The position numbers and the translations under genes were made by a program. A stretch of 64,000 bases of DNA from Bradyrhizobium sp. CCBAU 53351 (GTDB taxonomy: Bacteria; Pseudomonadota; Alphaproteobacteria; Rhizobiales; Xanthobacteraceae): contig NZ_CP030059.1 in assembly GCF_015291745.1 (NCBI RefSeq), positions 1,825,501-1,889,500 of the forward strand, read 5' to 3'. Position 1 is the stretch's first letter. Each line of letters begins with the position of its first letter. Below the pieces are notes generated by a model that saw only the letters and a list, made by a program, of their open reading frames with translations, had not been told where the DNA came from and ran no database searches. Of the stretch, positions 52,712-62,457 are shown piece after piece.

Positions 52712-55126
52712 CTAGTCGCCGGCCTCAGTCGGCGTGTTGCCGCCGGAGCTGTTGGGCCAGACCCAGCCCTGGATCTCCGGCATGTCCTCGCCGTGCTCCC
52801 GCACATAGCGAGAATGTTCGATCAGCTTGTCGCGGAATTGCTGCTTGGCCTGCGCGGCCTTGGCCGCCAGTTCAGGCACGCGTTCGATCGCCTCGATCGC
52901 GAGGTGGTAGCGGTCGAGCTCGTTGAGCACGACCATGTCGAACGGCGTGGTCGTGGTGCCTTCCTCGGCAAAGCCGCGCACATGCATGCCGGCATGGTTG
53001 GTGCGGTTGTAGGTCAGCCGATGGATCAGATAGGGGTAGCCGTGATAGGCGAAGATGACTGGCTTGTCCGTCGTGAACAGGCTGTCGAAGTCGCGGTCGG
53101 ACAGGCCGTGCGGATGCTGCTCCTTCGGTTGCAGCGTCATGAGGTCGACGACGTTGACGACGCGGATCTTCAGGTCCGGCAACGCCTTGTGCAAGAGATC
53201 GACGGCGGCGAGAGTCTCCAGCGTCGGCACGTCGCCGGCGCAGGCCATCACCACGTCGGGCTCGCCCGTTGGCTCTTCCGTCCCAGCCCAGGTCCAGATG
53301 CCGATGCCGGCATCGCAATGCGTGGCGGCGTCCTGCATCGAGAGCCATTGCGGCGCCGGCTGCTTGCCGGCGACGATGACGTTGATGCGGTTGTAGGTGC
53401 GCAGGCAGTGGTCGGCGATCCACAGCAGCGTGTTGGCATCGGGCGGGAAGTAGATGCGGACGATATCGGCCTTCTTGTTGGCGACGAGATCGACGAAGCC
53501 GGGGTCCTGATGGCTGAAGCCGTTATGGTCCTGGCGCCAGACATGCGAGGTCAGGAGATAATTGAGCGAGGCGATCGGGCGCCGCCATGGCAGCTCGCGC
53601 GTGACCTTCAGCCATTTGGCGTGCTGGTTGAACATGGAATCGACGATGTGGATGAAGGCCTCGTAGCAGGAGAAGAAGCCGTGCCGGCCCGTGAGCAGAT
53701 AGCCTTCGAGCCAGCCCTGGCAGAGATGCTCGCTCAGCACCTCCATGACGCGGCCGTCCTGCGCCAGATGAACGTCGTAAGGTTCGATCGGCTCCATCCA
53801 GACCCGTTCGGTCGCCTCGAACACCGCATCGAGACGATTTGACGCGGTCTCGTCCGGGCCCACGATGCGGAAGTTGCGCTCCTTCGCGTTGAGGCGGATG
53901 ACATCGCGCAGGAATTTGCCGAGCTCGCGCGTCGCTTCGGCCACGACGCCGCAGGGCTGCGGCACCTCGATTGCGAAACGGTGGAAGTCCGGCAGCTTCA
54001 GCTCTTTCTTCAGGAGGCCGCCATTGGCATGCGGGTTGGCGCCCATGCGCCTGTTGCCGTAGGGCGCGAGCGCCTGAAGCTCGGGAACGAGGGCGCCGCT
54101 CGCGTCGAACAGTTTTTCGGGCTCATAGCTGCGCATCCAGTCTTCGAGCACTTTCAGGTGCGCCGGATTTTCGCGGCAGCCGGCCACGGGCACCTGATGG
54201 GCGCGCCAAAAGCCCTCGACCTTCTTGCCGTCGACCTCTTTCGGCCCGGTCCAGCCCTTCGGGCTGCGCAGCACGATCATCGGCCAGCGCGGCCGCTCGA
54301 CGCTGCCGCGGCCGTCGCGTGCGTGCTGCTGGATCGAGCGGATGCTGGCGAGCGCGACGTCCAGCGCGTCCGCCATGGCCTCGTGCATCAATTTGGGATC
54401 GTCGCCTTCGACGAACAGCGGCTCGTGTCCGAACCCGCGGAAGAGATCGCGGATTTCAGCATCCGGCATCCGCCCCAGCACGGTCGGATTGGCGATCTTG
54501 TAGCCGTTGAGATGCAGGATCGGCAGCACCGCGCCGTCATGGGCGGGATTTATGAACTTGTTGGAGTGCCATGACGCAGCGAGCGGGCCGGTCTCGGCCT
54601 CGCCGTCGCCGACCACGCAGGCGACGATCAAATCGGGATTGTCCAGCGCCGCCCCGTAGGCGTGCACCAGCGCGTAGCCGAGCTCGCCGCCTTCGTGGAT
54701 CGAGCCCGGCGTTTCCGGCGCCGCGTGGCTCGGAATGCCGCCGGGAAAGGAGAACTGCCTGAACAGCTTGCGCAATCCGTCCGCATCGCGCGCGATCTCG
54801 GGATAGATCTCGCTGTAGCTGCCTTCCAGATAGGTGTTGGCGACCATGCCGGGCCCGCCATGGCCGGGGCCACAGACATAGATCACGTTGAGATCGAGCG
54901 CGCGGATCACGCGGTTGAGATGGGCATAGATGAAGTTCAGGCCGGGCGTCGTGCCCCAATGGCCGAGCAAACGCGGCTTGATGTGCTCGGCCCGCAGCGG
55001 CTCGCGCAGCAGGGGATTGTCGAGCAGGTAGATTTGCCCGACGGAAAGGTAGTTTGCGGCGCGCCAGTAGTGATCGAGGAGATCGAGGTCATTGCTCGCT
55101 GTGGCCGATTGTTGTTGATTTGTCAT
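52712..55126 (-). CDS. xfp: Phosphoketolase (xylulose-5-P/fructose-6-P)
   Basis: The protein is 804 residues from the ATG at 55126. The frame is open 16 codons further up. It is a thiamine-diphosphate enzyme with [24 protein letters not shown] (here [20 protein letters not shown]), the [20 protein letters not shown] segment and the ThDP motif [19 protein letters not shown]. It splits xylulose 5-phosphate (or fructose 6-phosphate) with phosphate to acetyl phosphate and a triose or tetrose phosphate. It forms a two-gene operon with ackA. A FixK/FNR-like site lies 69 bases upstream of the start. Confidence 0.95.
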   Translation of the reverse strand: MTNQQQSATASNDLDLLDHYWRAANYLSVGQIYLLDNPLLREPLRAEHIKPRLLGHWGTTPGLNFIYAHLNRVIRALDLNVIYVCGPGHGGPGMVANTYLEGSYSEIYPEIARDADGLRKLFRQFSFPGGIPSHAAPETPGSIHEGGELGYALVHAYGAALDNPDLIVACVVGDGEAETGPLAASWHSNKFINPAHDGAVLPILHLNGYKIANPTVLGRMPDAEIRDLFRGFGHEPLFVEGDDPKLMHEAMADALDVALASIRSIQQHARDGRGSVERPRWPMIVLRSPKGWTGPKEVDGKKVEGFWRAHQVPVAGCRENPAHLKVLEDWMRSYEPEKLFDASGALVPELQALAPYGNRRMGANPHANGGLLKKELKLPDFHRFAIEVPQPCGVVAEATRELGKFLRDVIRLNAKERNFRIVGPDETASNRLDAVFEATERVWMEPIEPYDVHLAQDGRVMEVLSEHLCQGWLEGYLLTGRHGFFSCYEAFIHIVDSMFNQHAKWLKVTRELPWRRPIASLNYLLTSHVWRQDHNGFSHQDPGFVDLVANKKADIVRIYFPPDANTLLWIADHCLRTYNRINVIVAGKQPAPQWLSMQDAATHCDAGIGIWTWAGTEEPTGEPDVVMACAGDVPTLETLAAVDLLHKALPDLKIRVVNVVDLMTLQPKEQHPHGLSDRDFDSLFTTDKPVIFAYHGYPYLIHRLTYNRTNHAGMHVRGFAEEGTTTTPFDMVVLNELDRYHLAIEAIERVPELAAKAAQAKQQFRDKLIEHSRYVREHGEDMPEIQGWVWPNSSGGNTPTEAGD

Positions 55127-55194
55127 GTTCTTGCCGATTGTTGCCGAGCTGAGCCCCGCGATCGTCACCAACATTGTTCCGGCGCGATCGATCC

Positions 55195-55208
55195 CTGATC
55201 GGCATCAA
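55195..55208 (-). promoter_or_regulatory. FixK/FNR-like box upstream of xfp-ackA
   Basis: On the minus strand TTGAT-GCCG-ATCAG, one base from the palindromic FixK/FNR consensus TTGAT-N4-ATCAA. It is the only such site seen in the promoter region. FixK2 controls microoxic genes in Bradyrhizobium. A role in oxygen control of xfp-ackA is inferred. Confidence 0.5.
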
Positions 55209-55310
55209 ACGAGATCGTTGCGACAGCCATGTTGCGTGAGGTCAAAGGACCGCGCCCGAAATTTGGGCGGGTTTCCTTTGCATGGGGTTGTTTTCCGGCT
55301 TTTGGTTTGT

Positions 55311-55325
55311 GTTCTTGATTTGTTC
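55311..55325 (+). promoter_or_regulatory. LexA (SOS) box upstream of the radical SAM gene
   Basis: GTTC-TTGATTT-GTTC matches the alphaproteobacterial LexA consensus GTTC-N7-GTTC exactly. The box overlaps a candidate -35 (TTGATT at 55315-55320), and the -10 TATCTT follows 16 bases later. The ATG comes shortly after, at 55349. SOS control of the radical SAM gene is inferred. Confidence 0.65.
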
Positions 55326-55348
55326 CTTTTGCATGCTATCTTGGCTGC

Positions 55349-56527
55349 ATGAGTCCAGCAGCATCCTCACATGCTCTCAAGCACCCGCCGGTCAAGGCGC
55401 CCTCCGAGCCGGCGGGTGCGGACTCTGACTTCCCTGCCGATTTTCCAGAACTTGGCGTCGCCATCGACCGCGCGCGCCGGCGCGGGCGGGGCGCACAGTC
55501 CAATGCCAGCGGCCGCTTTGAGGCCGAGGCGCGCGTCGCGTTCGACGATGGCTGGCAGAGCCTGGAAGAGCTGCCGCCGTTCAAGACCACGGTCGCAATC
55601 GACACCTCGCGCAAGGTGATCACCCGCAACGATTCCCCCGATATCGGCTTCGACCGCTCGATCAATCCCTATCGCGGCTGCGAGCACGGCTGTGTCTATT
55701 GTTTCGCCCGGCCGACCCACGCCTATCTCGGCCTGTCACCGGGGCTGGACTTCGAATCCAAGCTGTTCGCAAAACCCGAGGCGCCTGCGCTGCTCGAGAA
55801 GGAGCTCGCCGCCTCCGGCTACGAGCCGCGGATGATCGCGATCGGTACCAACACCGATCCCTACCAGCCGATCGAGCGCGAGCACAAGATCATGCGCGGC
55901 ATCCTCGAGGTGCTGGAGCGGGCCGGCCATCCCGTCGGCATCGTCACCAAATCGGCGCTGGTGCTGCGCGACATCGATATTCTCCAGCGGATGGCCAAGC
56001 GCAACCTCGCCAAGGTCGCGATCTCCGTGACCTCGCTCGATCCGAAACTGGTGCGAACCATGGAGCCGCGCGCCGCGACGCCGCCTAAGCGGCTGGAGGC
56101 GCTGAAGCAGCTCGCCGACGCCGGCATTCCGACCACTGTGATGGTCGCGCCCGTGATCCCCGCGCTGAACGATTCCGAGATCGAGCGCATTCTTGATGCC
56201 GCCGCCCATGCCGGCGTCAAGGAAGCCTCCTATGTGCTGCTGCGGCTGCCGCTGGAGGTGCGCGATCTCTTCCGCGAATGGCTGATGGCGAATTATCCGG
56301 ACCGCTATCGCCACGTCTTCACCCTGATCCGCGACATGCGCGGCGGCCGCGACTACGACGCCAAATGGGGCGAGCGGATGAAGGGCACGGGACCGATGGC
56401 CTGGACCATCGGCCGCCGCTTCGAAATCGCCTGCGAGCGGCTTGGGCTGAACAAGCGGCGCTCCAAGCTGACGACCGATCACTTTGCGCGGCCGAAGCGG
56501 AACGGCGATCAGCTCAGCCTGTTCTGA
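55349..56527 (+). CDS. PA0069-family radical SAM protein (SplB-like)
   Basis: This 392-residue protein has the radical SAM cluster motif C-x3-C-x2-C in RGCEHGCVYCFARPTHAYLG. IGTNTDPYQPIEREHKIMRG, GIVTKSALVLRDIDIL and the C-terminal lobe follow. The family resembles spore photoproduct lyase and has been linked to DNA repair only loosely. It usually lies alone. Here a perfect LexA box sits 24 bases before the ATG, which supports a DNA-damage role. The N-terminal 70 residues are less conserved. Confidence 0.9.
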   Translation: MSPAASSHALKHPPVKAPSEPAGADSDFPADFPELGVAIDRARRRGRGAQSNASGRFEAEARVAFDDGWQSLEELPPFKTTVAIDTSRKVITRNDSPDIGFDRSINPYRGCEHGCVYCFARPTHAYLGLSPGLDFESKLFAKPEAPALLEKELAASGYEPRMIAIGTNTDPYQPIEREHKIMRGILEVLERAGHPVGIVTKSALVLRDIDILQRMAKRNLAKVAISVTSLDPKLVRTMEPRAATPPKRLEALKQLADAGIPTTVMVAPVIPALNDSEIERILDAAAHAGVKEASYVLLRLPLEVRDLFREWLMANYPDRYRHVFTLIRDMRGGRDYDAKWGERMKGTGPMAWTIGRRFEIACERLGLNKRRSKLTTDHFARPKRNGDQLSLF

Positions 56528-56561
56528 CCCCTGTTCTGACTTGGAGTGGATGAGGCGCAGC

Positions 56562-57017
56562 ATGGTCAGGGAACCCAACGTGCCGGTGCCGCGGCTCACC
56601 GTCATCACGCTCGGCGTCAGCGACATCCGCGCCAGCATCGCTTTTTACGACGCGCTCGGTTTCTCGCGCCGGCTGAAGGCGACCGGCGAGGCTGTCGCGT
56701 TTTACGAGACCGGTGGTCCAGTGCTCGCCTTGTATCGCTGGGACCAGCTTGCAGCCGACGCCGCGCTGCTGGACCAGCCGAGGCCGCAGGCCTTCCGCGG
56801 CATGACGCTCGCCTGGAACTGTCGGACCCGTGAGGAGGTCGATGCGGTGATGGCCTTCGCGCTCAGCAAGGGCGCGAAGCTGGTGAAGGCCGCGCACGAG
56901 ACCGATTACGGCGGCTATTCCGGTTATTTCGCCGATCCCGACGGCCATCTTTGGGAGGTCGTGGTCGCCCCCGGCATCGATGTCGGCGACGACAGGCGGG
57001 TTCATTTGGCCGAGTAG
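56562..57017 (+). CDS. VOC family (glyoxalase-like) protein
   Basis: The protein is 151 residues from the ATG at 56562, preceded by GAGG with six-base spacing. An ATG at 56550 is also in frame. It has two beta-alpha-beta-beta-beta halves, LTVITLGVSDIRASIAFYDA and GYSGYFADPDGHLWEVVVAP. The latter holds the usual C-terminal metal ligand Glu. Members include glyoxalases, dioxygenases and antibiotic-binding proteins. The function is not known. It follows the radical SAM gene by 34 bases and may share its transcript. Confidence 0.88.
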   Translation: MVREPNVPVPRLTVITLGVSDIRASIAFYDALGFSRRLKATGEAVAFYETGGPVLALYRWDQLAADAALLDQPRPQAFRGMTLAWNCRTREEVDAVMAFALSKGAKLVKAAHETDYGGYSGYFADPDGHLWEVVVAPGIDVGDDRRVHLAE

Positions 57018-57090
57018 GGCGGCCTGAATAACGGGAATTGCGCCGGGTTCCCGGTTGCGCAGGCCGGGCCGCTTGCGCACGATCCCGGCC

Positions 57091-57987
57091 ATGATTCGAG
57101 ACAAGTCCGCAACGAAGCCGGCCAAAGACGCGCCCAAGACGGCTGCTGAAAAGAAGGCCGCTGAGAAGAAGGCTGCTGCGAAGAAGGCAGTGCCTGCCAA
57201 GGCGGCAAGAGGGGCTGCGACCAAGACAAATGTCACCACGGCCATTCCCGCCGGCAAGAAGGGTATCATTGCCGTCACCACCCCAAGCTTTCGCCGCGAG
57301 CGCGCGCTGATCAAGCGCGGCGTCTGGCCGGTCGCCGGCTGCGACGAGGCCGGCCGCGGGCCGCTGGCGGGGCCCGTCGTGGCGGCTGCCGTGATTCTCG
57401 ACCCCAACCGCATCCCGCGCGGCATCGACGATTCCAAGCGCCTGACGGCCGAGGAGCGCGAAAAGCTGTTCGACAAGATCTGCGCCACAGCGCAGGTCTC
57501 GGTCGCCGTCGCCTCGCCCGCGCGAATCGATCGCGACAACATCCTGCGTGCCTCGCTGTGGGCGCTGAAGCGCGCCGTGGTAGCGCTGCCGGAGGCGCCC
57601 CGGCATGTCTTCGTCGACGGCCGCGACCGGCTCGACACGCAATGCGACTGCGAGGCCGTGATCGGCGGCGACGGCATCGTGCTGTCGATCGCCGCAGCGT
57701 CCATCATCGCCAAGGTCACGCGCGACCGCCTGATGTGCGCGCTGGCACAGGACTGCCCCGGCTACGGCTTCGAGCAGCATAAGGGTTACGGCGTCCCCGA
57801 GCACCTCGATGCGCTGAATCGCCTCGGTCCCACCATCCACCACCGCAGCTTCTTCGCTCCCGTCGCCGCCGCGCGTGCCAAGCACATGCCGTGGACGGTC
57901 GAGCCGGTGCAGGACCTGTTTACGGTGACCGAGGGCGAGATACAGGTGGAAGCCAGCGTCGAGATCGACGTATCGGCTGGGCTCTAG
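57091..57987 (+). CDS. rnhB: Ribonuclease HII with Lys/Ala-rich N-terminal extension
   Basis: This 298-residue enzyme removes ribonucleotides from DNA and RNA primers. The catalytic motif DEAGRG is at residues 85-90 (E. coli RnhB has the equivalent Asp near 16). [12 protein letters not shown] and [19 protein letters not shown] follow. The first 60 residues are almost all Lys, Ala, Thr and Pro ([20 protein letters not shown]), like the tail of a histone H1-type protein, which could tether the enzyme to nucleic acid. The ATG at 57091 lacks a strong ribosome binding site. A shorter start would remove the tail. Confidence 0.92.
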   Translation: MIRDKSATKPAKDAPKTAAEKKAAEKKAAAKKAVPAKAARGAATKTNVTTAIPAGKKGIIAVTTPSFRRERALIKRGVWPVAGCDEAGRGPLAGPVVAAAVILDPNRIPRGIDDSKRLTAEEREKLFDKICATAQVSVAVASPARIDRDNILRASLWALKRAVVALPEAPRHVFVDGRDRLDTQCDCEAVIGGDGIVLSIAAASIIAKVTRDRLMCALAQDCPGYGFEQHKGYGVPEHLDALNRLGPTIHHRSFFAPVAAARAKHMPWTVEPVQDLFTVTEGEIQVEASVEIDVSAGL

Positions 57988-58268
57988 GCACCTAACCCAG
58001 CCCTCTGTCCGTCATTCCCAGGCATCCGCGGTCTCCGGAGCGACAGGAAAGACGAGGATGGCCGGGTCATAGGCGAGCGGAAGCGACGCCGTCCTTCGGA
58101 CGACTAAGCCCGGCCATGAATGATCTGTTGTGCGTGTGCCTTTCGCTCCGCGTAAGAACGGGGAGAGGGAGCAGACCGTCGTTGCCACAACGCGTGACGC
58201 CCTTTATCAAAACAGATGTGAGCGAATAGGGCCGGCTGGACGGGTTGGCTGCATCTTTCGGGCGTTGC
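57988..58268. other. Intergenic region, repeat remnants only
   Basis: This holds GTCATTCCCAGGCATCCGCG-type repeat remains near 58012 and a weak inverted repeat (GATGGCCGGGTCA and AGCCCGGCCAT at 58058-58118). No gene or clear promoter was identified. Confidence 0.45.
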
Positions 58269-59777
58269 ATGCGGTTTACCTCCCTGGTCATCGAGCTCAT
58301 TCGCGCCCGGCCGCGGCTGATCGTGTGGATCGCCGTGCTGCTGCAGGCTGCGATGTGGCTGTTCGTGGCGCTGGTATTCTACCGCAGCCCGCCCGGCACG
58401 CTGGCGACGCTGCTGGCTTTCGGACGCGAATACCAGGTCGGCACCGACCTCGGGCCGCCCCTGCCGGTCTGGCTCGCCGACATCGCTTATCGCGCCGCCG
58501 GCGGCCACATGTTCGGCGTCTATGTGCTGGCCCAGCTGTGCGAGATCGCGACGTTCATTGCGCTCTATCATCTGTCCCGCGCCGTGGTCGGCTCGCAGCA
58601 GGCGGTGCTCGCCGTGCTCTTGACCATGACTGTGCTCGCCTTCTCCTCGTCGGCGCTCGACTTCGGCCCCCTTGTGCTGGCCCGGCCGCTGTGGGCGCTG
58701 CTGCTGCTGCACTCCTGGCAGATCATCGGCCAGCGCCGCGGCAATGCCTGGTTCGCCTGGTCGATCGAGGCTGGTCTCTTGCTCCTGACGACGCCCGCGG
58801 CGATCTTCCTGCTGCTACTGCTCGTCGTATTCGCGGTCTCGACCGCAGGCGGCCGCCGGACGCTGCGCGCGTTCGATCCGCTGTTCGCGCTTGTCGTCGT
58901 CGCGGTGCTGGCGCTGCCCTATGCGGTCTGGCTGATGCGCGCCGAGACGCTTGTGATGCCGGCCCTGCCGCAAATCTCGGAGCTGAATGCCCGAGCCCTG
59001 CACGCGGCCTGGCTGCTCGGCGGCCTCGTGCTCGGGGCCGCCGCGATTCCGGCGCTCGCCTTCCTCAACACCGGATTGTTCGCCACAAAGGGCGAGGAGC
59101 CGCCGATCATCTATCGTCCGCCGGTCGCGCCGCTCGCGCGCAACTTCGTCTATTTCTTCGCGCTGGCGCCGGCGCTCGGCGGGGTGATGATCTCCGGCCT
59201 GCTCGGGCTCGATTCCGTCGTCGGTGGTTCCGGGGTCGTATTGATTGTGTCCGGACTCGCCGTGGTGGTCGCGGCCGGCGATCTCATCGCGATGCGCCGC
59301 GCGCGAATGTTGCGGACGGTCTGGGCCTCGGCCGTCGTGGCCCCGGCCATCGGCGTCGTGCTGGCCGTCCTGTTGCTGCCCTGGACCGGTGCCAACGAGA
59401 TTGCGACCTCGATGCCGGCGCGCGCGATCTCGGATTTCTTCGACGACAGCTTTGTCCGCCGCACCAACCATCGCCTGCGCGCCGTTGCCGGCGAGACGCA
59501 GCTTGCGAGCCTGATCACGCTGCATTCCGGCCGGCCGCATCTCTTCATCGACGCCGACCCTGCGCGCACGCCATGGATCAATCAGACGAAATTTGCCGAG
59601 ACCGGCGGCGTCGTGGTCTGGCGCGCCTCCGACACCGCGGGCACGCCGCCGCCCGACATCCTCAAGCGCTTTCCCGGCATCGTGCCGGAAGTGCCGCGCG
59701 CCTTCGAATGGCTGGTGACCGGCCGCCAGCAGCTGCTGCGCATCGGCTGGGCCATCGTGCGGCCGAAGGGGACGTAG
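58269..59777 (+). CDS. GT39-like membrane protein (putative glycosyltransferase)
   Basis: The protein is 502 residues from the ATG at 58269. A TTG at 58245 is also possible. There are about ten hydrophobic segments, starting with LIVWIAVLLQAAMWLFVALV. The first periplasmic loop carries GREYQVGTDLGPPLPVWLAD, placed where GT39/ArnT-type enzymes have their catalytic Asp. The C-terminal 90 residues form a soluble domain. The relation to dolichyl-phosphate-mannose/lipid-linked glycosyltransferases is a fold-level inference. It stands alone. Confidence 0.75.
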   Translation: MRFTSLVIELIRARPRLIVWIAVLLQAAMWLFVALVFYRSPPGTLATLLAFGREYQVGTDLGPPLPVWLADIAYRAAGGHMFGVYVLAQLCEIATFIALYHLSRAVVGSQQAVLAVLLTMTVLAFSSSALDFGPLVLARPLWALLLLHSWQIIGQRRGNAWFAWSIEAGLLLLTTPAAIFLLLLLVVFAVSTAGGRRTLRAFDPLFALVVVAVLALPYAVWLMRAETLVMPALPQISELNARALHAAWLLGGLVLGAAAIPALAFLNTGLFATKGEEPPIIYRPPVAPLARNFVYFFALAPALGGVMISGLLGLDSVVGGSGVVLIVSGLAVVVAAGDLIAMRRARMLRTVWASAVVAPAIGVVLAVLLLPWTGANEIATSMPARAISDFFDDSFVRRTNHRLRAVAGETQLASLITLHSGRPHLFIDADPARTPWINQTKFAETGGVVVWRASDTAGTPPPDILKRFPGIVPEVPRAFEWLVTGRQQLLRIGWAIVRPKGT

Positions 59778-59852
59778 CGTAGGTCTGTGCCTCGGCTCTG
59801 AGGAGCGCCACTGCGTGACGCACCGCGTCCGGGACACGAGAGAGCTCGCTAC

Positions 59853-60659
59853 CTACCCCGCCAGCACCTTCGCGATCGCGCGCAGATCCTGCCAGGCCAG
59901 CCTTTTGTACGACGGCGAGCGCAGCAGGTAGGCGGGATGGAACGTCGGCAGCGCGCGGATGGTGCGTTGGCCCGTCTCGTAGTCGAACCAGCGTCCGCGG
60001 GTGCGCATGATGCCCTCGCGCGTTCCGAGCAGCGTCTGCGTCGAGGGATTGCCGAGCGTCACCAGCACGTCGGGATCCACCAGTTCGATCTGGCGCTGAA
60101 TGAAGGGCAGGCAGATCTGCGTCTCCTGCGGCGTCGGCGTGCGGTTGCCGGGTGGCCGCCAGGGAATCACGTTGGCGATGTAGGCGGTGCCGCGGTTGAG
60201 GCCGATGGCTCCGATCATCAGGTCGAGCAGCTTGCCGCTGCGCCCGACGAAGGGCAGGCCCTCGATGTCCTCGTCGCGGCCCGGCGCCTCGCCGACGAAC
60301 ATGATGCGTGCCTGCGGATTGCCGTCGGCGAACACCAGCCGCGTCGCTGTGTGCTTCAGCGCGCAGCCCTCGAAGCTCTGCATCAGCTCGCGCAGCGCCT
60401 CCAGCGTCGGCGCGGTGCGCGCGGCCTCGCGCGCGGAGGCGATGGCGATGTCGGGGGCAGGGGCGGCCTCGCCGCGCATGACCGCGGGGGCGGCGACGGG
60501 GCGCGGTGCCTCGACCGAAGGCGCCGCGCGCGGGGCCGGCGGTGGGGCATCCAATTCCGCCAGGCGGTCGATAGGTTCCTCGGCGAGCGCGCAATCGACG
60601 CCGGCCTCCAGATAGAAGGCGAGAAGCTCTCGGACGGTGGGTGCGGGTTCGGGGATCAT
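59853..60659 (-). CDS. Uracil-DNA glycosylase (family 4/5-like, Fe-S ligands incomplete)
   Basis: This 268-residue protein has motif A GEAPGRDED (residues 123-131), FVGRSGKLLD, the PWRPPGNRTPTP stretch and motif B HPAYLLRSP (241-249), as in family 4 UDGs. An N-terminal region of about 80 residues contains a Pro/Ala-rich linker. Only three Cys are present (23, 99, 183), and the position corresponding to the third cluster ligand of classical family 4 is Trp167. A four-Cys [4Fe-4S] cluster is therefore not possible. Uracil removal is inferred from the motifs. Confidence 0.85.
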   Translation of the reverse strand: MIPEPAPTVRELLAFYLEAGVDCALAEEPIDRLAELDAPPPAPRAAPSVEAPRPVAAPAVMRGEAAPAPDIAIASAREAARTAPTLEALRELMQSFEGCALKHTATRLVFADGNPQARIMFVGEAPGRDEDIEGLPFVGRSGKLLDLMIGAIGLNRGTAYIANVIPWRPPGNRTPTPQETQICLPFIQRQIELVDPDVLVTLGNPSTQTLLGTREGIMRTRGRWFDYETGQRTIRALPTFHPAYLLRSPSYKRLAWQDLRAIAKVLAG

Positions 60660-60795
60660 CTGGAAAGTCAGACTATTAGTTCATCTTAGACCGCCTTGCA
60701 TCCCAACGAAATGCGATTCCGAGGTTGTCCTACCCGGAAAAATCGGAAACAAGAGGGCGCAAACGACCGAGGACCGTCTCAAGGGCTGAGATCAG

Positions 60796-62457
60796 ATGAG
60801 CACTGAAGAACTTCCCCCGCGCGAATCTATGGAATTCGATGTCGTCATCGTCGGCGCCGGCCCTTCGGGCCTGTCGGCCGCGATCCGGCTGAAGCAGCTC
60901 AATGCCGATCTCAACGTCGTCGTGGTGGAGAAGGGCTCCGAAGTCGGCGCGCATATTCTCTCCGGCGCGGTGATCGATCCGGCCGGGCTCGACAAGCTGG
61001 TCCCGGACTGGCGCGAGGATTCCGACTGCCCGCTGAAAACGCAGGTGAAGGACGACCGCTTCTACTGGATGACGGCCGGCGGCGCGATCAGGCTACCCAA
61101 CTTCGTGATGCCGCCGCTGATGAACAATCATCACTGCTTCATCGGCTCGCTCGGCAATGTCTGCCGCTGGCTGGCGCGCAAGGCCGAGGCGCTCGGCGTC
61201 GAGATCTATCCAGGCTTTGCCGCCGCCGAGGTGCTCTATGACGAGGGGGGCAGGGTCAAGGGCATCGCCACCGGCGACATGGGCATCGGCCGCGACGGCA
61301 AGCCGAAGGACTCCTTCACCCGTGGCATGGAATTGCTCGGCAAGTATACGCTATTCGCCGAAGGTGCGCGCGGCAGCTTGACCAAGCAGCTCATCGCGAA
61401 GTTCGCGCTGGATGCCAAGAGCGAGCCGGCGAAGTTCGGCATCGGCCTCAAGGAAGTCTGGCAGATCGATCCGGCGAAGCATCAGAAGGGGACGATCCAG
61501 CATTCATTCGGCTGGCCGCTCGACCTGAAGACCGGCGGCGGCTCGTTCCTCTATCATTACGACGACAATCTCGTTGCCGTCGGCTTCGTCGTGCATCTGA
61601 ACTACGACGATCCCTATCTGTCGCCGTTCGACGAGTTCCAGCGCTTCAAGACGCATCCGTCGATCCGCAGCACCTTCGAAGGCGCCAAGCGGCTCGCTTA
61701 TGGTGCGCGCGCCATCACCGAGGGCGGCTATCAGTCGGTGCCGAAACTCAGCTTCCCCGGCGGCGCGCTGATCGGTTGCGCGGCCGGCTTCGTCAACGTG
61801 CCGCGCATCAAGGGCGTGCACAATGCGATGGGCACCGGCATGCTCGCAGCCGAGCACGTCGCGGCAGCGCTCGCCGCCGATCGCGCCAATGACGAACTTG
61901 TCGAGTACGAGAACGCCTGGCGCTCCTCGTCGGTGGGCAAGGACCTGTTCCTGGTGCGCAACGTCAAGCCTCTGTGGTCGAAGTTCGGCACCGTGCTCGG
62001 CGTCGCGCTCGGCGGCTTCGACATGTGGTGCAACACGCTGTTCGGCGCTTCGCTGTTCGGTACCCAGTCTCATGCCAAGCCCGATCGCGCTACGCTCGAT
62101 CCGGCCAAACAGCATGCGCCGAAGAACTACCCGAAGCCGGACGGCAAGATCTCGTTCGACAAGCTGTCCTCCGTGTTCCTGTCCAACACCAACCATGAGG
62201 AGGACCAGCCGGTCCATCTCAAGGTCACGGACATGAACCTGCAGAAGACTTCGGAGCACGACGTCTTCGCGGGTCCTTCGAATCGCTACTGTCCCGCCGG
62301 CGTCTATGAGTGGGTCGAGGAGGGATCGAGCCCGCGTTTCCAGATCAATGCCCAGAACTGCGTCCATTGCAAAACCTGCGACGTGAAGGATCCCAACGGT
62401 AACATCACCTGGGTTCCCCCCGAGGGCGGTGGCGGTCCGAACTACGAGGCGATGTAA
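60796..62457 (+). CDS. Electron transfer flavoprotein-ubiquinone oxidoreductase
   Basis: This 553-residue membrane-associated enzyme passes electrons from ETF to ubiquinone in fatty-acid and amino-acid oxidation. It has an N-terminal FAD motif VVIVGAGPSGLSAAIRLKQ, the ubiquinone-binding region, FPGGALIGCAAGFVNVPRIK, and the C-terminal [4Fe-4S] ligands in RYCPAGVYEW and NCVHCKTCDVKDP. The length is normal. The etfAB genes are not in the window. Confidence 0.96.
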   Translation: MSTEELPPRESMEFDVVIVGAGPSGLSAAIRLKQLNADLNVVVVEKGSEVGAHILSGAVIDPAGLDKLVPDWREDSDCPLKTQVKDDRFYWMTAGGAIRLPNFVMPPLMNNHHCFIGSLGNVCRWLARKAEALGVEIYPGFAAAEVLYDEGGRVKGIATGDMGIGRDGKPKDSFTRGMELLGKYTLFAEGARGSLTKQLIAKFALDAKSEPAKFGIGLKEVWQIDPAKHQKGTIQHSFGWPLDLKTGGGSFLYHYDDNLVAVGFVVHLNYDDPYLSPFDEFQRFKTHPSIRSTFEGAKRLAYGARAITEGGYQSVPKLSFPGGALIGCAAGFVNVPRIKGVHNAMGTGMLAAEHVAAALAADRANDELVEYENAWRSSSVGKDLFLVRNVKPLWSKFGTVLGVALGGFDMWCNTLFGASLFGTQSHAKPDRATLDPAKQHAPKNYPKPDGKISFDKLSSVFLSNTNHEEDQPVHLKVTDMNLQKTSEHDVFAGPSNRYCPAGVYEWVEEGSSPRFQINAQNCVHCKTCDVKDPNGNITWVPPEGGGGPNYEAM

